Assembly (NCBI GenBank): GCA_009783985.1 | Contig: WQVM01000004.1 | Location: forward strand, 1-47,589 | Reading direction: 5' to 3' | Source: Bacillota bacterium | GTDB lineage: Bacteria; Bacillota; Clostridia; Christensenellales; Pumilibacteraceae | Length of the DNA stretch: 47,589 nucleotides | Shown: positions 31,230 to 41,233 of the stretch, piece by piece | Numbering within the stretch: position 1 is the stretch's first letter | Layout: the number at the start of each line of letters is the position of its first letter | Position numbers and translations under genes: made by a program | The notes under the pieces: generated by a model | Told to the model about the DNA's origin: nothing | What the model saw: only the letters and a program-made list of their open reading frames with translations | The model's database searches: none

Positions 31230-32618
31230 CTACCGTCTAAATCCGCCGCCGAAACCGCCCCGTCCGCCACCAAAGCCGCCTCTGCCGCCCATTCCCGGTC
31301 TGCCCATATTGCCGCCCGTATTGAGTACGGTTGTACGGCTGCCTAAGAAAATATCGTTACGATGAGTCATATTAAATCCGCTTGCATAACCTGTGGCACA
31401 ATGTTTTCGCCGTGCGATTTTGAGTTGCATAATTAGGAGCCATATGACGACTGCCGAGACAAGTCCGCCAAAAACCGCTCCGCCGAATAGTCCGCCCACA
31501 AATCCGAAAATCATATAAAATGCCCTATCTTCAGGAGTAATCGCAAGACCTATTCCGGCAAACATAAATATTAGCGCCCCTAACAACGCACATATACCTG
31601 TTATTGCCGCTCCTATTCCTACTGCTTTTCTTTTATTAACGGGTAGCTCCCCTGCGAATTGACCCGTCTGTCCGTTCATAGTAAATTTGTAGACCTTGTT
31701 TTTCCACCTTGTACTAAGTATCCACACAGGAAAAAGTGCATAATTGATTTTGTGCTTAGGTACACCTACATTAAGATGCCGCCTATTGACCGTATTATAA
31801 CCACTCACTGTTTTTCTTGCCGCTGTATCAATCGTATTGCGGATACGGCTGTCTATATTTGACTTTTGCTGTGCAAAGTCTATGTCATGTTTTTCGGCGG
31901 CGTGTCCTGCCAAAAAAGCTCCCGAAAATGGTTTCATTTCGGTATAATTAAACGGTTCTATTTGCTCAAGTTCTTTTTGTGTCATTCTGGACGATGCAAA
32001 TGCCGGCACTTTGTCAAAAGCCATTGTGCCTGCACGGGTAGCCATAAATTTATCCGTGCGTGTCACTTGAGTATTGCCTCTCCAAAAGGTTGACACCCTA
32101 GTCGCATCGTACGCACTATTAGAATGTGTCTCGCAGTCATACAACCAAAACGGAACATACAGCCCCGTAACACCGTCTAGGTGTGACTTAGTCTTAAAGC
32201 ATTTTGGGAGCAACGCCTTACCCTTGTATAACTGCGTCAACTTGTTCATCGCCTCGTCTTTGGTATACTTAAAGGGTATTACAAAATCAGGACGCAACGC
32301 ATTGCTTACCGCCTGTCTGATAATCGCCGTATTGCCGCAGAAAGGACACTCTGTAGCAATAGTATTACCGTCCGTTATAAGTTGACCTGCACAAGAATTA
32401 CAAACCTGCCCCTCGCCCGTATGTTCCCAAACAGTCCCCTTGTAGTCGCCCAAATCACTCATACCGTCCGTCATAGAGCAGACAGATTCGTACTCCTTAA
32501 ACGCCGCCATATCAAGCTCGGAGTCGCACATCTCACACTTCATTTTTTGAATCGAAACATCAAAATTAAGTGAGCCGTGGCAATTAGGACATTTGTAGTC
32601 TAATATCTGTTGTGACAT
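31230..32618 (-). CDS. TFIIB-type zinc-ribbon membrane protein (YdjG-like), paralogue 2
   Basis: 462 aa. Two N-terminal zinc ribbons (CPNCHGSLNFDVSIQKMKCEMC and CNSCAGQLITDGNTIATECPFCG), a long middle domain (FVIPFKYTKDEAMNKLTQLYKGKALLPK...GLYVPFWLYDC), two membrane helices (AVGIGAAITGICALLGALIFMFAG and a Gly-rich one near 370) and a Gly/Arg-rich end (GRGGFGGGRGGFGGGFRR). Resembles Bacillus YdjG/YdjH, which accompany an SPFH protein in an envelope-stress operon. Last gene of the three; GGGGAG precedes the ATG. The Gly/Arg tail is GC-rich and repetitive. Confidence 0.8.
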   Translation of the reverse strand: MSQQILDYKCPNCHGSLNFDVSIQKMKCEMCDSELDMAAFKEYESVCSMTDGMSDLGDYKGTVWEHTGEGQVCNSCAGQLITDGNTIATECPFCGNTAIIRQAVSNALRPDFVIPFKYTKDEAMNKLTQLYKGKALLPKCFKTKSHLDGVTGLYVPFWLYDCETHSNSAYDATRVSTFWRGNTQVTRTDKFMATRAGTMAFDKVPAFASSRMTQKELEQIEPFNYTEMKPFSGAFLAGHAAEKHDIDFAQQKSNIDSRIRNTIDTAARKTVSGYNTVNRRHLNVGVPKHKINYALFPVWILSTRWKNKVYKFTMNGQTGQFAGELPVNKRKAVGIGAAITGICALLGALIFMFAGIGLAITPEDRAFYMIFGFVGGLFGGAVFGGLVSAVVIWLLIMQLKIARRKHCATGYASGFNMTHRNDIFLGSRTTVLNTGGNMGRPGMGGRGGFGGGRGGFGGGFRR

Positions 32619-32654
32619 CTTATTTGTTGTTCTCCCCTTATTTGCAACACAATA

Positions 32655-32711
32655 AAAATTAGAGATTATTGCTAAAATTATTTATTAACTCGTCAACAAT
32701 TCCTAATTAAC
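32655..32711. repeat. Inverted element with 7-nt periodic arms (copy 5)
   Basis: AAATTAGAGATTATTG and CAACAATTCCTAATTAAC flank a centre with AAAATTATTTATTAACTCGTC, very like the copy upstream of rnpA. Located between the two paralogous genes. Confidence 0.55.
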
Positions 32712-32777
32712 ATTATTCTTAGATTGTTTGCAAAGTGCGCCATAAGGATATACTCTATCCTTATAACGCACTCATAT

Positions 32778-34223
32778 TTACATTCTTCCGCCTCTATTGT
32801 TTCTGCTATTATTTCTGTTATTTATTCCTGTGTTTCTGTTATTTGTGTTGTTATTAGCATTTCCTATTCGGCTAGCCGAATTATGATTGTTATTATTAAC
32901 TCTATGTCTATTATTGTTATTTTGTCCTGCTATATTCCTATCAAAACTTGTAACTTGAGAACCTAAGAATATTTCATTGCCATGCGTTACTTCAAAACCG
33001 CTCGCATAATTGTCCACACCCCGCACTCGCCGACCGCCTATCTTCATACCTTTTTTCATGCATGCAACAACAATCGCCGCTATGATTAGACCTATAATAG
33101 TGCCCATCATCAATCCGCCTAAAATTGCACCTACAGGGTGTATTTCTGTCTCAGGTGAAAAACTCCCAATAAACAGCAGTAGCACAGTAACTATCGCTGT
33201 TATTGCAGTAATTATCGCACCCAGTCTAAACGCTTTTTTGTTATCCACCGGCAATCGTCCTGAGCATTGCCCTGTCTGTCCATTCATCGAAAACTTGTAA
33301 ACTTTGTCTTTATATTTAGTGCTAAGCGTCCACACCGGCAAAAGAGCATAATTGACTTTGCTGTTAGTCACATTAATATTGAGACTGCGTCTATTTATAC
33401 TGTCGTATCCTCTAACCGTATTATTTGCCGCTCTATCAATTGTAGTTCTGATTCGTTTATCTATATCCGGCTTTTGTTTTTCAAAATCCACATCATGCTT
33501 TTCGGCAACATAACCAGCCAAAAATGCTGACGAAAACGGTTGGATTTCTGAGTAGTTAAACGGTTCTATCGCTTGCATATCATTCTCTAACATTCTTGAC
33601 GATGCATTAGCAGGAACTTTATCAAAGCTGATATTTCCGTTGCGTGTTACCATGAATTTTTCCGTCTTAGTAAAGCTGGTATTGCCTCTCGTCCATCTGC
33701 TTATGCGTGTTGTATCGTATGCAGCTTTGACTTGCGTGTTGCAATCATACAACCAAAAAGGCACATACAACCCTGTTACATTTTCGATGTGCGTGTTTTC
33801 ATTAAAGCATTTTGGAAGCAATTTTTTTCCGCGATATAATGACTTTAATTGTTTTATCGCATCATCTTTGGTGTGCTTAAATGGTATTACAAAATCAGGC
33901 CTTAAAGCGTTGCTAACTGTTTGTTTAATGATAGCCGTATTGCCACAAAAAGGACATTCTGTAGAAATAGTATTGCCGTCAGTAATGAGATGTCCTGCAC
34001 AAGAATTACAAACCTGCTCCGCACCCGCATCATCCCATGACGCACCGCTATGATTGCCTAGGTCGCCCATGCTGTCTTGCATACTGCACGCTGCTTCATA
34101 TTCCTTAAACGCTGCCATGCTTAACTCTGAGTCACACATCTCGCATTTCATCATCTGAATTGATGCGTTAAAATTGAGCGCTCCGTGACAATTAGGGCAT
34201 TTATAGTCTAATATTTGTGACAT
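32778..34223 (-). CDS. TFIIB-type zinc-ribbon membrane protein (YdjG-like), paralogue 1
   Basis: 481 aa, alignable with the next gene over most of its length (CPNCHGALNFNASIQMMKCEMC, CNSCAGHLITDGNTISTECPFCG, DFVIPFKHTKDDAIKQLKSLY, LYVPFWLYDC). Two membrane helices near residues 335-400, then a low-complexity Asn/Arg tail (NNNNRHRVNNNNHNSASRI...) in place of the Gly/Arg tail. AGGAG before the ATG. A tandem duplication that diverged, mainly at the C-terminus. The Asn codons form a tandem AT-rich repeat that could vary in length. Confidence 0.8.
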   Translation of the reverse strand: MSQILDYKCPNCHGALNFNASIQMMKCEMCDSELSMAAFKEYEAACSMQDSMGDLGNHSGASWDDAGAEQVCNSCAGHLITDGNTISTECPFCGNTAIIKQTVSNALRPDFVIPFKHTKDDAIKQLKSLYRGKKLLPKCFNENTHIENVTGLYVPFWLYDCNTQVKAAYDTTRISRWTRGNTSFTKTEKFMVTRNGNISFDKVPANASSRMLENDMQAIEPFNYSEIQPFSSAFLAGYVAEKHDVDFEKQKPDIDKRIRTTIDRAANNTVRGYDSINRRSLNINVTNSKVNYALLPVWTLSTKYKDKVYKFSMNGQTGQCSGRLPVDNKKAFRLGAIITAITAIVTVLLLFIGSFSPETEIHPVGAILGGLMMGTIIGLIIAAIVVACMKKGMKIGGRRVRGVDNYASGFEVTHGNEIFLGSQVTSFDRNIAGQNNNNRHRVNNNNHNSASRIGNANNNTNNRNTGINNRNNSRNNRGGRM

Positions 34224-34258
34224 ATTATTGCCGCTCCTCCTATGCTCATATTAGAAGT

Positions 34259-35539
34259 TTATGATTTGGCTTTACCGCAACTACCACAAAACCCACCTGC
34301 ATTTTTTGCACCGCAAGCACATGCCCATTTGTCTGATGACGGCTGTCCTTTTCCACACCCACCACAGAATTTGCCTTGATTATTTGAGCCACACGCACAT
34401 TGCCAGCCACCTGCCGATTGTGGTTGAGGCTGAGGTTTGCCACAGCCGCCACAAAAGCGTGCTTGGTTACTCATACCGCAAGCGCATTGCCAGCCGCCTT
34501 GCTGTTGTTGCATTGGTTGTGGTTGCTGTTGCCCCATTCCGAATAATTGATTAGCATTCATACCGCCGGCATTCATAGCCGCATTCATATTCATAAAACC
34601 CATCATCGCACCGCCGGCACCTTGGTTGCTTGCTGCATTTTCCATAGCTCTGGCTTGTGACTTAGCCATCATAGCGCCCGCCATAGAAGGATTTTTTGCC
34701 ATCATACCTTTGAGTTGCCAGTCTCTGATTAGTTTTTCGTCTTCAGGTGATGCTGACACGGTATTAACACCGAATGACGCTATAGCAATACCCCTCGTTT
34801 GCGCCCACTTTTCGTCAAGAACCTCATTAAGAGCCTTAGAGATTTCTGTTGTATGTGCCGGCAATACGCTGTATCTGATTCCCATTGCACTAATCTTAGC
34901 AAAAGCAGGCTGAAGTGCCGTCAAAAGTTCTGTCCTTAGCATAGGGTCAAGTGACTCTCTGCGATACTCTGTGGTGACATTACCTGCTACGCTACGGAAA
35001 AACAAGAGCGGATTAATCATACGATATGAATACATTCCGTTACAACGAATTGTTATATCAATATCAAGTCCGATATTATTGTCAACCACCCTAAAAGGTA
35101 CGGGTTGAGGTGTTCCGTACTTGTTACCCTTAATCTCTAAAAGATTAAAGAAATATATGCGTTGGTCTTTTGCCGCATGACCGCCAAAACCGACACGAGA
35201 AATCATATTGGCAGGAACTTTGAATAAATTACCTAATCCGCCGCTAAATATGCTTGGCTCGGTTGAACTATCCCATGTAAATTGACCCGGTTCAGCCGAA
35301 AACTCAACGATTTTTCCTTGCTCAACAATCGCCATTGCCTGACCTTCGGCAACCGCAATTCTTGAACCGTTGACAATTATATTCTCGGCACCTTTGTTTT
35401 TTGTACCACGGTCGGTTGTGTTTCTCACACCCCGTCTCATAAGAACTTCAGGCGGCATTGCCTCGCAAAAGAAAAAATCTTTCCATTGGTCTGCCATTAC
35501 ACCCCTGACCGAACCTGTTACAGCTCTAATTAAACCCAT
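34259..35539 (-). CDS. SPFH/virion-core-like protein with three zinc ribbons (YdjI-like)
   Basis: 426 aa. The N-terminal 300 residues match the YdjI SPFH family (DQWKDFFFCEAMPPEVLMRRGV...IIVNGSRIAVAEGQAMAIVEQGKIVEFSAEPGQF, later KALNEVLDEKWAQTRGIAIASFGVNTVS). A Gln/Met-rich linker leads to three zinc ribbons (WQCACG...FCGGCGK, twice, then WACACGAKNAGGFCGSCGK). SPFH proteins form membrane-associated oligomers. In Bacillus YdjI recruits the PspA-like YdjF; no PspA gene is seen here. First gene of the operon, with AAGGAG and a good promoter. Confidence 0.85.
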   Translation of the reverse strand: MGLIRAVTGSVRGVMADQWKDFFFCEAMPPEVLMRRGVRNTTDRGTKNKGAENIIVNGSRIAVAEGQAMAIVEQGKIVEFSAEPGQFTWDSSTEPSIFSGGLGNLFKVPANMISRVGFGGHAAKDQRIYFFNLLEIKGNKYGTPQPVPFRVVDNNIGLDIDITIRCNGMYSYRMINPLLFFRSVAGNVTTEYRRESLDPMLRTELLTALQPAFAKISAMGIRYSVLPAHTTEISKALNEVLDEKWAQTRGIAIASFGVNTVSASPEDEKLIRDWQLKGMMAKNPSMAGAMMAKSQARAMENAASNQGAGGAMMGFMNMNAAMNAGGMNANQLFGMGQQQPQPMQQQQGGWQCACGMSNQARFCGGCGKPQPQPQSAGGWQCACGSNNQGKFCGGCGKGQPSSDKWACACGAKNAGGFCGSCGKAKS

Positions 35540-35581
35540 TTGTAGTTTCTCCTTACAAAAATTTGTATACTTATTACATAT

Positions 35582-35610
35582 ATGATAGCATACAAAAAAA
35601 TGTTTGTCAA
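35582..35610 (-). promoter_or_regulatory. Promoter of the SPFH/zinc-ribbon operon
   Basis: TTGACA (35605-35610), 17 nt, TATCAT (35582-35587) on the minus strand, about 40 nt before the start codon. A sigma-A type promoter. Confidence 0.7.
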
Positions 35611-35725
35611 GTTTCTATTATGATTTTTTTGTGATATGTAGATTATAATATTTTAACCTATGCAACCCTGTCTTACAAAGCCTTTTTTAATCAAAATTAA
35701 AGATGCCGTCTACAATGAGCTGCCA

Positions 35726-36487
35726 CTACAACTTGTCAACATCAATTACATTATTTTCCTTATCAACTTCATTCTCTCTGCCATATGCAAATCTATAAAT
35801 TATATCAAGTTTTGTCCATTTGGCAACTGTTTTTTTCATAACAAACTTTATAAATGGCCATACAAAAAAGTGGACCAACAATACTATGACAATCCCTAAT
35901 ACCATACCTACCAAAACATCGGTCATCCAATGTGCTCCCAAATATACACGGCAAAATGACACTATAATAGGACCTAGCACACAAGCTATAACAGTCGGAA
36001 TCAATATCCTTTTGTCCTTGACATTAAGTAGCAAAAATATAATAACCGTAACAAAAAAAACTGTTGCTGAGATAGCGTGACCACTTGGAAAACTTGTACC
36101 GCTCCCTCTTGTAATATAATCAAGAGGACGCTCCCTTTGAAATATAGGTTTGAGAATAAGGTCAACAACAACACGACTAAGTATTATGGCTAACACCGCC
36201 TTAAATCCAACGTCCTTATGCCTTGTCTTAGGAATAAGCTCAAATAGCAGTGCCATAATCAAAAGAACAATGACATTGCCCATAAACGAGGCAATCCGCA
36301 AAATCCTATTAAGCGCAGGATTTCTCCAATCCATCAACCTAAAATAAATCCTGTCGTCAAATGTTTGCGTTCTGTCTGTAAGAACAAGAACTGTTATAAT
36401 AACAAAAGCTAATAAAAGCACGGCTATAGCGACAATTACCGCAATCGTTTTATTGCTAATTTTAGATTGTTTTATTTCCTCATCCAT
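35726..36487 (-). CDS. PAP2 superfamily membrane phosphatase
   Basis: 253 aa, with about six membrane helices. The three-part phosphatase signature is complete: KPIFQRERP, FPSGHAIS and SFCRVYLGAHWMTDVLVG. Family members remove phosphate from lipid phosphates such as undecaprenyl pyrophosphate, phosphatidate or phosphatidylglycerophosphate at the outer membrane face; the substrate cannot be told from sequence. The N-terminus has one extra helix (AVIVAIAVLLLAFVIITVLVL). It stands alone between two operons and lacks a strong ribosome site. Confidence 0.9.
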   Translation of the reverse strand: MDEEIKQSKISNKTIAVIVAIAVLLLAFVIITVLVLTDRTQTFDDRIYFRLMDWRNPALNRILRIASFMGNVIVLLIMALLFELIPKTRHKDVGFKAVLAIILSRVVVDLILKPIFQRERPLDYITRGSGTSFPSGHAISATVFFVTVIIFLLLNVKDKRILIPTVIACVLGPIIVSFCRVYLGAHWMTDVLVGMVLGIVIVLLVHFFVWPFIKFVMKKTVAKWTKLDIIYRFAYGRENEVDKENNVIDVDKL

Positions 36488-36551
36488 TTTCAGTAATTAA
36501 TATTATCATAATTAAAGTCACTTTGTCAACTCTTGACAATACACTTAAAAA

Positions 36552-36576
36552 GAATTCCACTCTTTATGTGGAATTC
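36552..36576 (-). terminator. Terminator after the ABC exporter operon
   Basis: Stem GAATTCCAC/GTGGAATTC (9 bp) lies directly beyond the stop codon of the downstream ABC gene and is followed by TTTTTA on the minus strand. Confidence 0.75.
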
Positions 36577-36584
36577 CTTAAAAA

Positions 36585-38486
36585 CTATTTATTCTCTTCA
36601 TTGATTTCGCTTTCTTCTACTATAATATTATCCGTAAATTGACTCTTATATAACTCACTATAGAAACCGCCTTTTTCTAGTAGTTCGTCATGTGAGCCTT
36701 TTTCTACTATGTCGCCGTCACGCATTACAAGTATAAGGTCAGCATTCTTGATAGTAGACAAACGATGTGCGATAACAAAGCTGGTGCGTCCCTTGCTTAG
36801 CTTATCCATCGCCTCTTGAATCTGCCTCTCTGTCCGAGTATCCACATTAGAGGTCGCCTCATCAAGTATCAGCATCGGACTGTTTTGAATCATCGCTCTG
36901 GCTATTGTGAGGAGTTGTTTTTGACCGCCTGAGATATTAACTTCATCAGATAACACCGTGTTATAGCCGTCGGGGAAAGTCTTAATAAAGTGGTCAACCC
37001 CCGCCGCTTTAGCCGCCTCGCCTACTTGCCGTTGACTTACATCTTCGAGCGAGTAAATAATATTATCACGGATAGAGCCTTCAAACAGCCAGCTGTCCTG
37101 TAACACCATTCCAAAAAGCGCACGCACATCTTCCCGTTTCATTTCGGCGGTATCGACACCGTCTATAAATATTTGTCCACCGTCAAGCTCGTAAAATTTC
37201 ATTAGCAGGTTGACCATAGTAGTCTTACCCGCACCCGTAGGACCTACAATCGCTACCTTTTGACCCGGTTTAATAACCGCGCTAAAGTCATGGATAATTG
37301 TCTTATCGGGCAAGTAGCCAAATTTGACATTACGGAACTCTACTTGCCCCTTGACTTGACTCGGAATAAGCGTTACATCTTTGTGACTCTCATCTGGTTG
37401 CTCTTCTTCTTCCAAAAATTCAAACACCCTGACACTCGCCGCCGCCGCCGCTTGAAGCCCGGCAATCCCCTCACCGATAGAGCCTATAGACTGCTGAAAT
37501 AATCTTACATACATAGTAAAAGCAATTATCACACCAACGCTGGCGATAGTTCCTTGCATATACAGCACACCGCCTACAACACTCACTGCAATAAATCCTA
37601 ACATAGCTACAAACATTATAGCCGGAAACATTATACCTTGAAAAAACTGCGCTCCGAAAGATGCCTTAAAATGTTTGTTATTGATTTTGTTAAAATCCTC
37701 GCAAGCCTTTTTTTGTCCGTTAAATGCTTTAACAACGCTTTGTCCCGAGAAGTTCTCTTCTACAATGCCGTTGAGGTCTCCCAGCAAATCCGCTTGTCTC
37801 TTAAAAAACTTTTGACTAAACGCTACAACTAGTCCCACAATTATCATTGCGACAGGCACAGTAGCAAGCCCGACAAGTGCAAGTTGCCAACTATGATAAA
37901 ACATAGCAATAAGCGTACCGATAGCAATAGCGATATTACTGATAAGCGGAGTAAAATTCCAACTTAGCACCTCTCCTATTCTGTCCACATCATTAGTCGT
38001 ACGGCTTAGCACATCACCCACGGTATTTTTGTCGTAATATTTGAGGGGTACCTTGTTGATTTTTTGGCTTATCTTAGTCCTAAGATCCATTGCCACACGG
38101 TTGTTGACATGCACCATTATAAGCGTCTGAACATAATCAAGCAGTTGTCCTGCCACATAAAATATAATCAGTATAGTCGCAAAGCCTACAATCGCACCCA
38201 TATCAATCATAATCGAAGGAGCAATCCCAAATTCGTACAACCCTACCGCCGTAATGATTTCGTCGGTCAAGTCCATCATTACCGCAGGCGCAAGCACAGC
38301 AAAAACAGCCGCCGCTACTGTGAACAATGTAGCGATAAGAACAGGCAACCAATATTTGCTCATATAGCTAAGTAACTTGCCCATACCCTTGGCAAAAACT
38401 TTTTGCTTAGGTTTCTTTTTGCCTTTTTGCTCTTCGCTATTAGGAGCTTCTGCCTCTATTTGATTTTGGTCTAATACATTTTCCAT
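36585..38486 (-). CDS. ABC exporter subunit, permease-ATPase (canonical ATP site)
   Basis: 633 aa. Six-helix ABC_membrane domain (about 40-340) and an ATPase domain with Walker A GPTGAGKTT, Q-loop GMVLQDSW, signature NISGGQKQ, Walker B MLILDEATSNVD and the H-loop IAHRLST. An extra acidic/Lys-rich N-terminal stretch (NQIEAEAPNSEEQKGKKKPKQK) precedes the helices. It begins inside the stop codon of the preceding gene (TAATG), so the pair is translated together, as for heterodimeric multidrug exporters of the LmrCD/BmrCD type. Substrate unknown. Confidence 0.95.
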   Translation of the reverse strand: MENVLDQNQIEAEAPNSEEQKGKKKPKQKVFAKGMGKLLSYMSKYWLPVLIATLFTVAAAVFAVLAPAVMMDLTDEIITAVGLYEFGIAPSIMIDMGAIVGFATILIIFYVAGQLLDYVQTLIMVHVNNRVAMDLRTKISQKINKVPLKYYDKNTVGDVLSRTTNDVDRIGEVLSWNFTPLISNIAIAIGTLIAMFYHSWQLALVGLATVPVAMIIVGLVVAFSQKFFKRQADLLGDLNGIVEENFSGQSVVKAFNGQKKACEDFNKINNKHFKASFGAQFFQGIMFPAIMFVAMLGFIAVSVVGGVLYMQGTIASVGVIIAFTMYVRLFQQSIGSIGEGIAGLQAAAAASVRVFEFLEEEEQPDESHKDVTLIPSQVKGQVEFRNVKFGYLPDKTIIHDFSAVIKPGQKVAIVGPTGAGKTTMVNLLMKFYELDGGQIFIDGVDTAEMKREDVRALFGMVLQDSWLFEGSIRDNIIYSLEDVSQRQVGEAAKAAGVDHFIKTFPDGYNTVLSDEVNISGGQKQLLTIARAMIQNSPMLILDEATSNVDTRTERQIQEAMDKLSKGRTSFVIAHRLSTIKNADLILVMRDGDIVEKGSHDELLEKGGFYSELYKSQFTDNIIVEESEINEENK

Positions 38487-40288
38487 TATTTCAATTCCTC
38501 CTCAGTCAATTGCGACAACGCAATCTCTTTGTAGGCTTCACAACTTTTCAAAAGTTCCTTATGCGTACCCTTACCGACTATCTTACCTTCCTCAAGCACC
38601 ACAATCAAGTCAGCATCCATAATTGTACCGATTCTTTGTGCAACAATAAGACAGGTCGCTCCCTTGAGATGCTTTTTGAGCCTTGCACGCACCTCCCTGT
38701 CGGTCTTATAGTCAAGCGCACTAAAACTATCGTCAAATATAAATATCTCAGGCTCAGCAGCAACAGCCCTTGCTATAGACATTCTTTGCTTTTGACCGCC
38801 GCTAAAGTTTTTGCCCCCTTGGCTTACCTTAGACTGATATCCGTCCTTTAGTCCGTCAATAAACTCCTCTGCCATAGCAATATGAGCGGCTTTTTTGATA
38901 GTCTCTAAAGATTTGTTGTTATCCGACAACTCAAAGCTACCGTCTTTCTCACCTGTTAATAACTTCCAACCGCTGTACCCGATATTGCTCTCAATCGTTC
39001 CGCCGAATAGCACTCCCTTTTGAGGCACATATCCGATTTTTGCCCTAAGGTCCTCTTGCCTGACTTCCCTTATATCAACACCGCCTACTTTAAGGCTACC
39101 GTCACTAATGTCATAAAATCTAGGAACAAGGTTGATAAGCGTAGATTTGCCAGAACCTGTCGAACCGATAAAAGCCGCCGTCTGCCCTTTGCCTACCCTA
39201 AAACTGATGTTCTCAAGTATATTGTTCTCGGCATTCGGATACTTAAAGCTGACATTGTCAAACTCTATTTCGCCCTGCTTACTCTCGTCAAATTGCTTTG
39301 GGGCTTCGGGGTCTTTGATTTTTTCTTTGGTATTAAGCACTTCGCTTATGCGCCTTGCACTTACTTGCGCGCGGGGTGTCATAACAAGCAGCATAGAAAT
39401 CATTATAAATGCCATCAACACTTGCATAACAAGTCCGCTAAACTGTATAAGGTCAGGGAAACTAAGCGACCCTGTATTGATAAGGTGTGCGCCTATCCAA
39501 AATATAGCTAGGTTGACACCGTTGATTACAAGCATAAGCACAGGCATCATCATACCCATTATGCTATTAGCAAATAGGTTGGCGCTATTAAGCTCCTTGT
39601 TGACTTCGCCGAATTTTGCTTGCTCAAACTTGTCAGCATTATAAGCCTTGACCACTCTTAATCCCGTTAAATTTTGGCGGGTAACGGCATTGAGCCTGTC
39701 AGTCAATTTTTGAATAAGTCTAAATTTAGGCAATGCAAATATACAGAGCACAAGCAGTACAAGTATCAGAATACCTATAGCAATTGCTGTTGTCAGGGTA
39801 ATCTCCCAGCTTGATTGATTGATTCTTGTAATCGCCCAAATTGCCGTAACAGGTGCAGATATTGCCACCCTCAAGAGTAACATAGCGACCATTTGGACTT
39901 GCCCTATATCATTAGTCGAGCGGGTAATCAAAGATGCTGTAGAAAACCGTCCTGTCTCTTCAAAGCCGAATGCCTGCACTTTGCTAAATAAGTCATCTCT
40001 GATTTGCCGTCCTAGTTTTGACGCCAAATATGCCGCCATAAAACCGCCTACAATTGACGCACCAAGTGAACCTGCAGCATACAATGCCATTCTGCCGCCC
40101 GTGCGCCAAATATCCGCCGTACTGTATCTCATTCCGGTCAATATATTTGTTTCTGTCAACCGCCTCATTAGCTCCGCTGAGTAGTCAGGTAAATGTACAT
40201 CAAAATAAACCTGTACAATAACAACGCCTGTAAGCAAAGCAATCAGAACCCAATCAAAGGGCTTAAATTTTGAAAATAATCTTAACAT
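38486..40288 (-). CDS. ABC exporter subunit, permease-ATPase (degenerate ATP site)
   Basis: 600 aa, same layout as its partner. Walker A GSTGSGKST, signature NFSGGQKQRMS, Walker B IFIFDDSFSALD: the catalytic Glu after Walker B is Asp, and the H-loop His position reads IVAQRIGT (Gln). This asymmetry marks the non-hydrolysing half of heterodimeric exporters. First gene of the operon; the TetR gene 350 bp upstream in the same direction probably controls it. Confidence 0.95.
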   Translation of the reverse strand: MLRLFSKFKPFDWVLIALLTGVVIVQVYFDVHLPDYSAELMRRLTETNILTGMRYSTADIWRTGGRMALYAAGSLGASIVGGFMAAYLASKLGRQIRDDLFSKVQAFGFEETGRFSTASLITRSTNDIGQVQMVAMLLLRVAISAPVTAIWAITRINQSSWEITLTTAIAIGILILVLLVLCIFALPKFRLIQKLTDRLNAVTRQNLTGLRVVKAYNADKFEQAKFGEVNKELNSANLFANSIMGMMMPVLMLVINGVNLAIFWIGAHLINTGSLSFPDLIQFSGLVMQVLMAFIMISMLLVMTPRAQVSARRISEVLNTKEKIKDPEAPKQFDESKQGEIEFDNVSFKYPNAENNILENISFRVGKGQTAAFIGSTGSGKSTLINLVPRFYDISDGSLKVGGVDIREVRQEDLRAKIGYVPQKGVLFGGTIESNIGYSGWKLLTGEKDGSFELSDNNKSLETIKKAAHIAMAEEFIDGLKDGYQSKVSQGGKNFSGGQKQRMSIARAVAAEPEIFIFDDSFSALDYKTDREVRARLKKHLKGATCLIVAQRIGTIMDADLIVVLEEGKIVGKGTHKELLKSCEAYKEIALSQLTEEELK

Positions 40289-40444
40289 AATTTTTTTATC
40301 CGTTTTTATTTTTTAGTAGTGATTTAGTAGTTAGTATACAACTTTTTGTAAAAGCAAATCAACTCTTGTATGCCGTATTTTTAGCAACCGTTTGTTGCCG
40401 GTATCTATATGGCAAGTTGTCGTGATAGTGAAATAGATATTATT

Positions 40445-40624
40445 ATTCGGGCGGTCGATGCCCGCCCCTACAAACTACCGATTAAGTCATAAATATTACA
40501 GTGACCACTACAATTGTTTTGCATCGCCATACTTGCATACACTTAATCGGGATATTCCCTACGACTTGGCAATTCAGCTAAACTAGACAATCCCACCGTA
40601 GGGGCGGGCATTGACCGCCCGAAT
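40445..40624. repeat. GC-rich palindromic repeat, pair 1 (inverted copies)
   Basis: Copy at 40445-40473 (ATTCGGGCGGTCGATGCCCG then CCCCTACAA) and its inverse at 40598-40624. Together they occupy most of the gap between the ABC operon and the TetR gene; no gene is visible there. Confidence 0.8.
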
Positions 40625-40634
40625 ACCCCCAACC

Positions 40635-41228
40635 CTATTTATAAAAATGCTTTCGGAATACCTCCAAATACTCTTTCAGCTTATCTATATAGTCTTGGTT
40701 AGTATCCATATAATTATTAGCAAACCCCTCTGCTGCCCAAAATATAATATCAAATATCTTTTGAGTATCAATTCCGTCCTTAAACAAACTCTTATCACAA
40801 TGCTCATATAACAATCTCATCATTTCTGCCTTTTTTTGATTGAACAACTCCCAAATATCAGTACCGATTTTGTCATCAGTATTAGCATATAATCCGCTTA
40901 AAAAATTATATATGTGAGGATGTTTTTTTAAGATGTCATTATTGTGACCAATGATTTGCACAACATCATCTAATATATCCCCCTTACTGCTATCCCAATA
41001 CTCCATCTCATAATATTCCTTTTGCATTAGGTTCAACGCAAATTCTGTGAGATATTTGTACAAATTTTCTTTGTTGTCAAAATAATGAAATAGTAAGCCC
41101 TTACTGATTCCTGCTTTTTTTACAATAGCATCTGTCGACCCTTTTTTGTATCCGTAGCGGAATTCGTCCATCGCCGCATTGATAATCCTCTCCCGCTTAG
41201 ATTTGTCAATTGTTTCAAAATTTGTCAT
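40635..41228 (-). CDS. TetR-family transcriptional repressor
   Basis: 197 aa from MTNFETIDKSKRERI at 41228; the ORF-track start 27 bp further up lies in the operator. Helix-turn-helix: RERIINAAMDEFRYGYKKGSTDAIVKKAGISKGLLFHYFDNKENLY. The ligand-binding C-terminal part is unassigned. Two copies of a palindrome sit immediately upstream and cover the promoter, so it is autoregulated. The next genes downstream encode an ABC exporter, the usual partner of such repressors. No clear ribosome site precedes the ATG. Confidence 0.92.
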   Translation of the reverse strand: MTNFETIDKSKRERIINAAMDEFRYGYKKGSTDAIVKKAGISKGLLFHYFDNKENLYKYLTEFALNLMQKEYYEMEYWDSSKGDILDDVVQIIGHNNDILKKHPHIYNFLSGLYANTDDKIGTDIWELFNQKKAEMMRLLYEHCDKSLFKDGIDTQKIFDIIFWAAEGFANNYMDTNQDYIDKLKEYLEVFRKHFYK

Positions 41229-41233
41229 AACAA

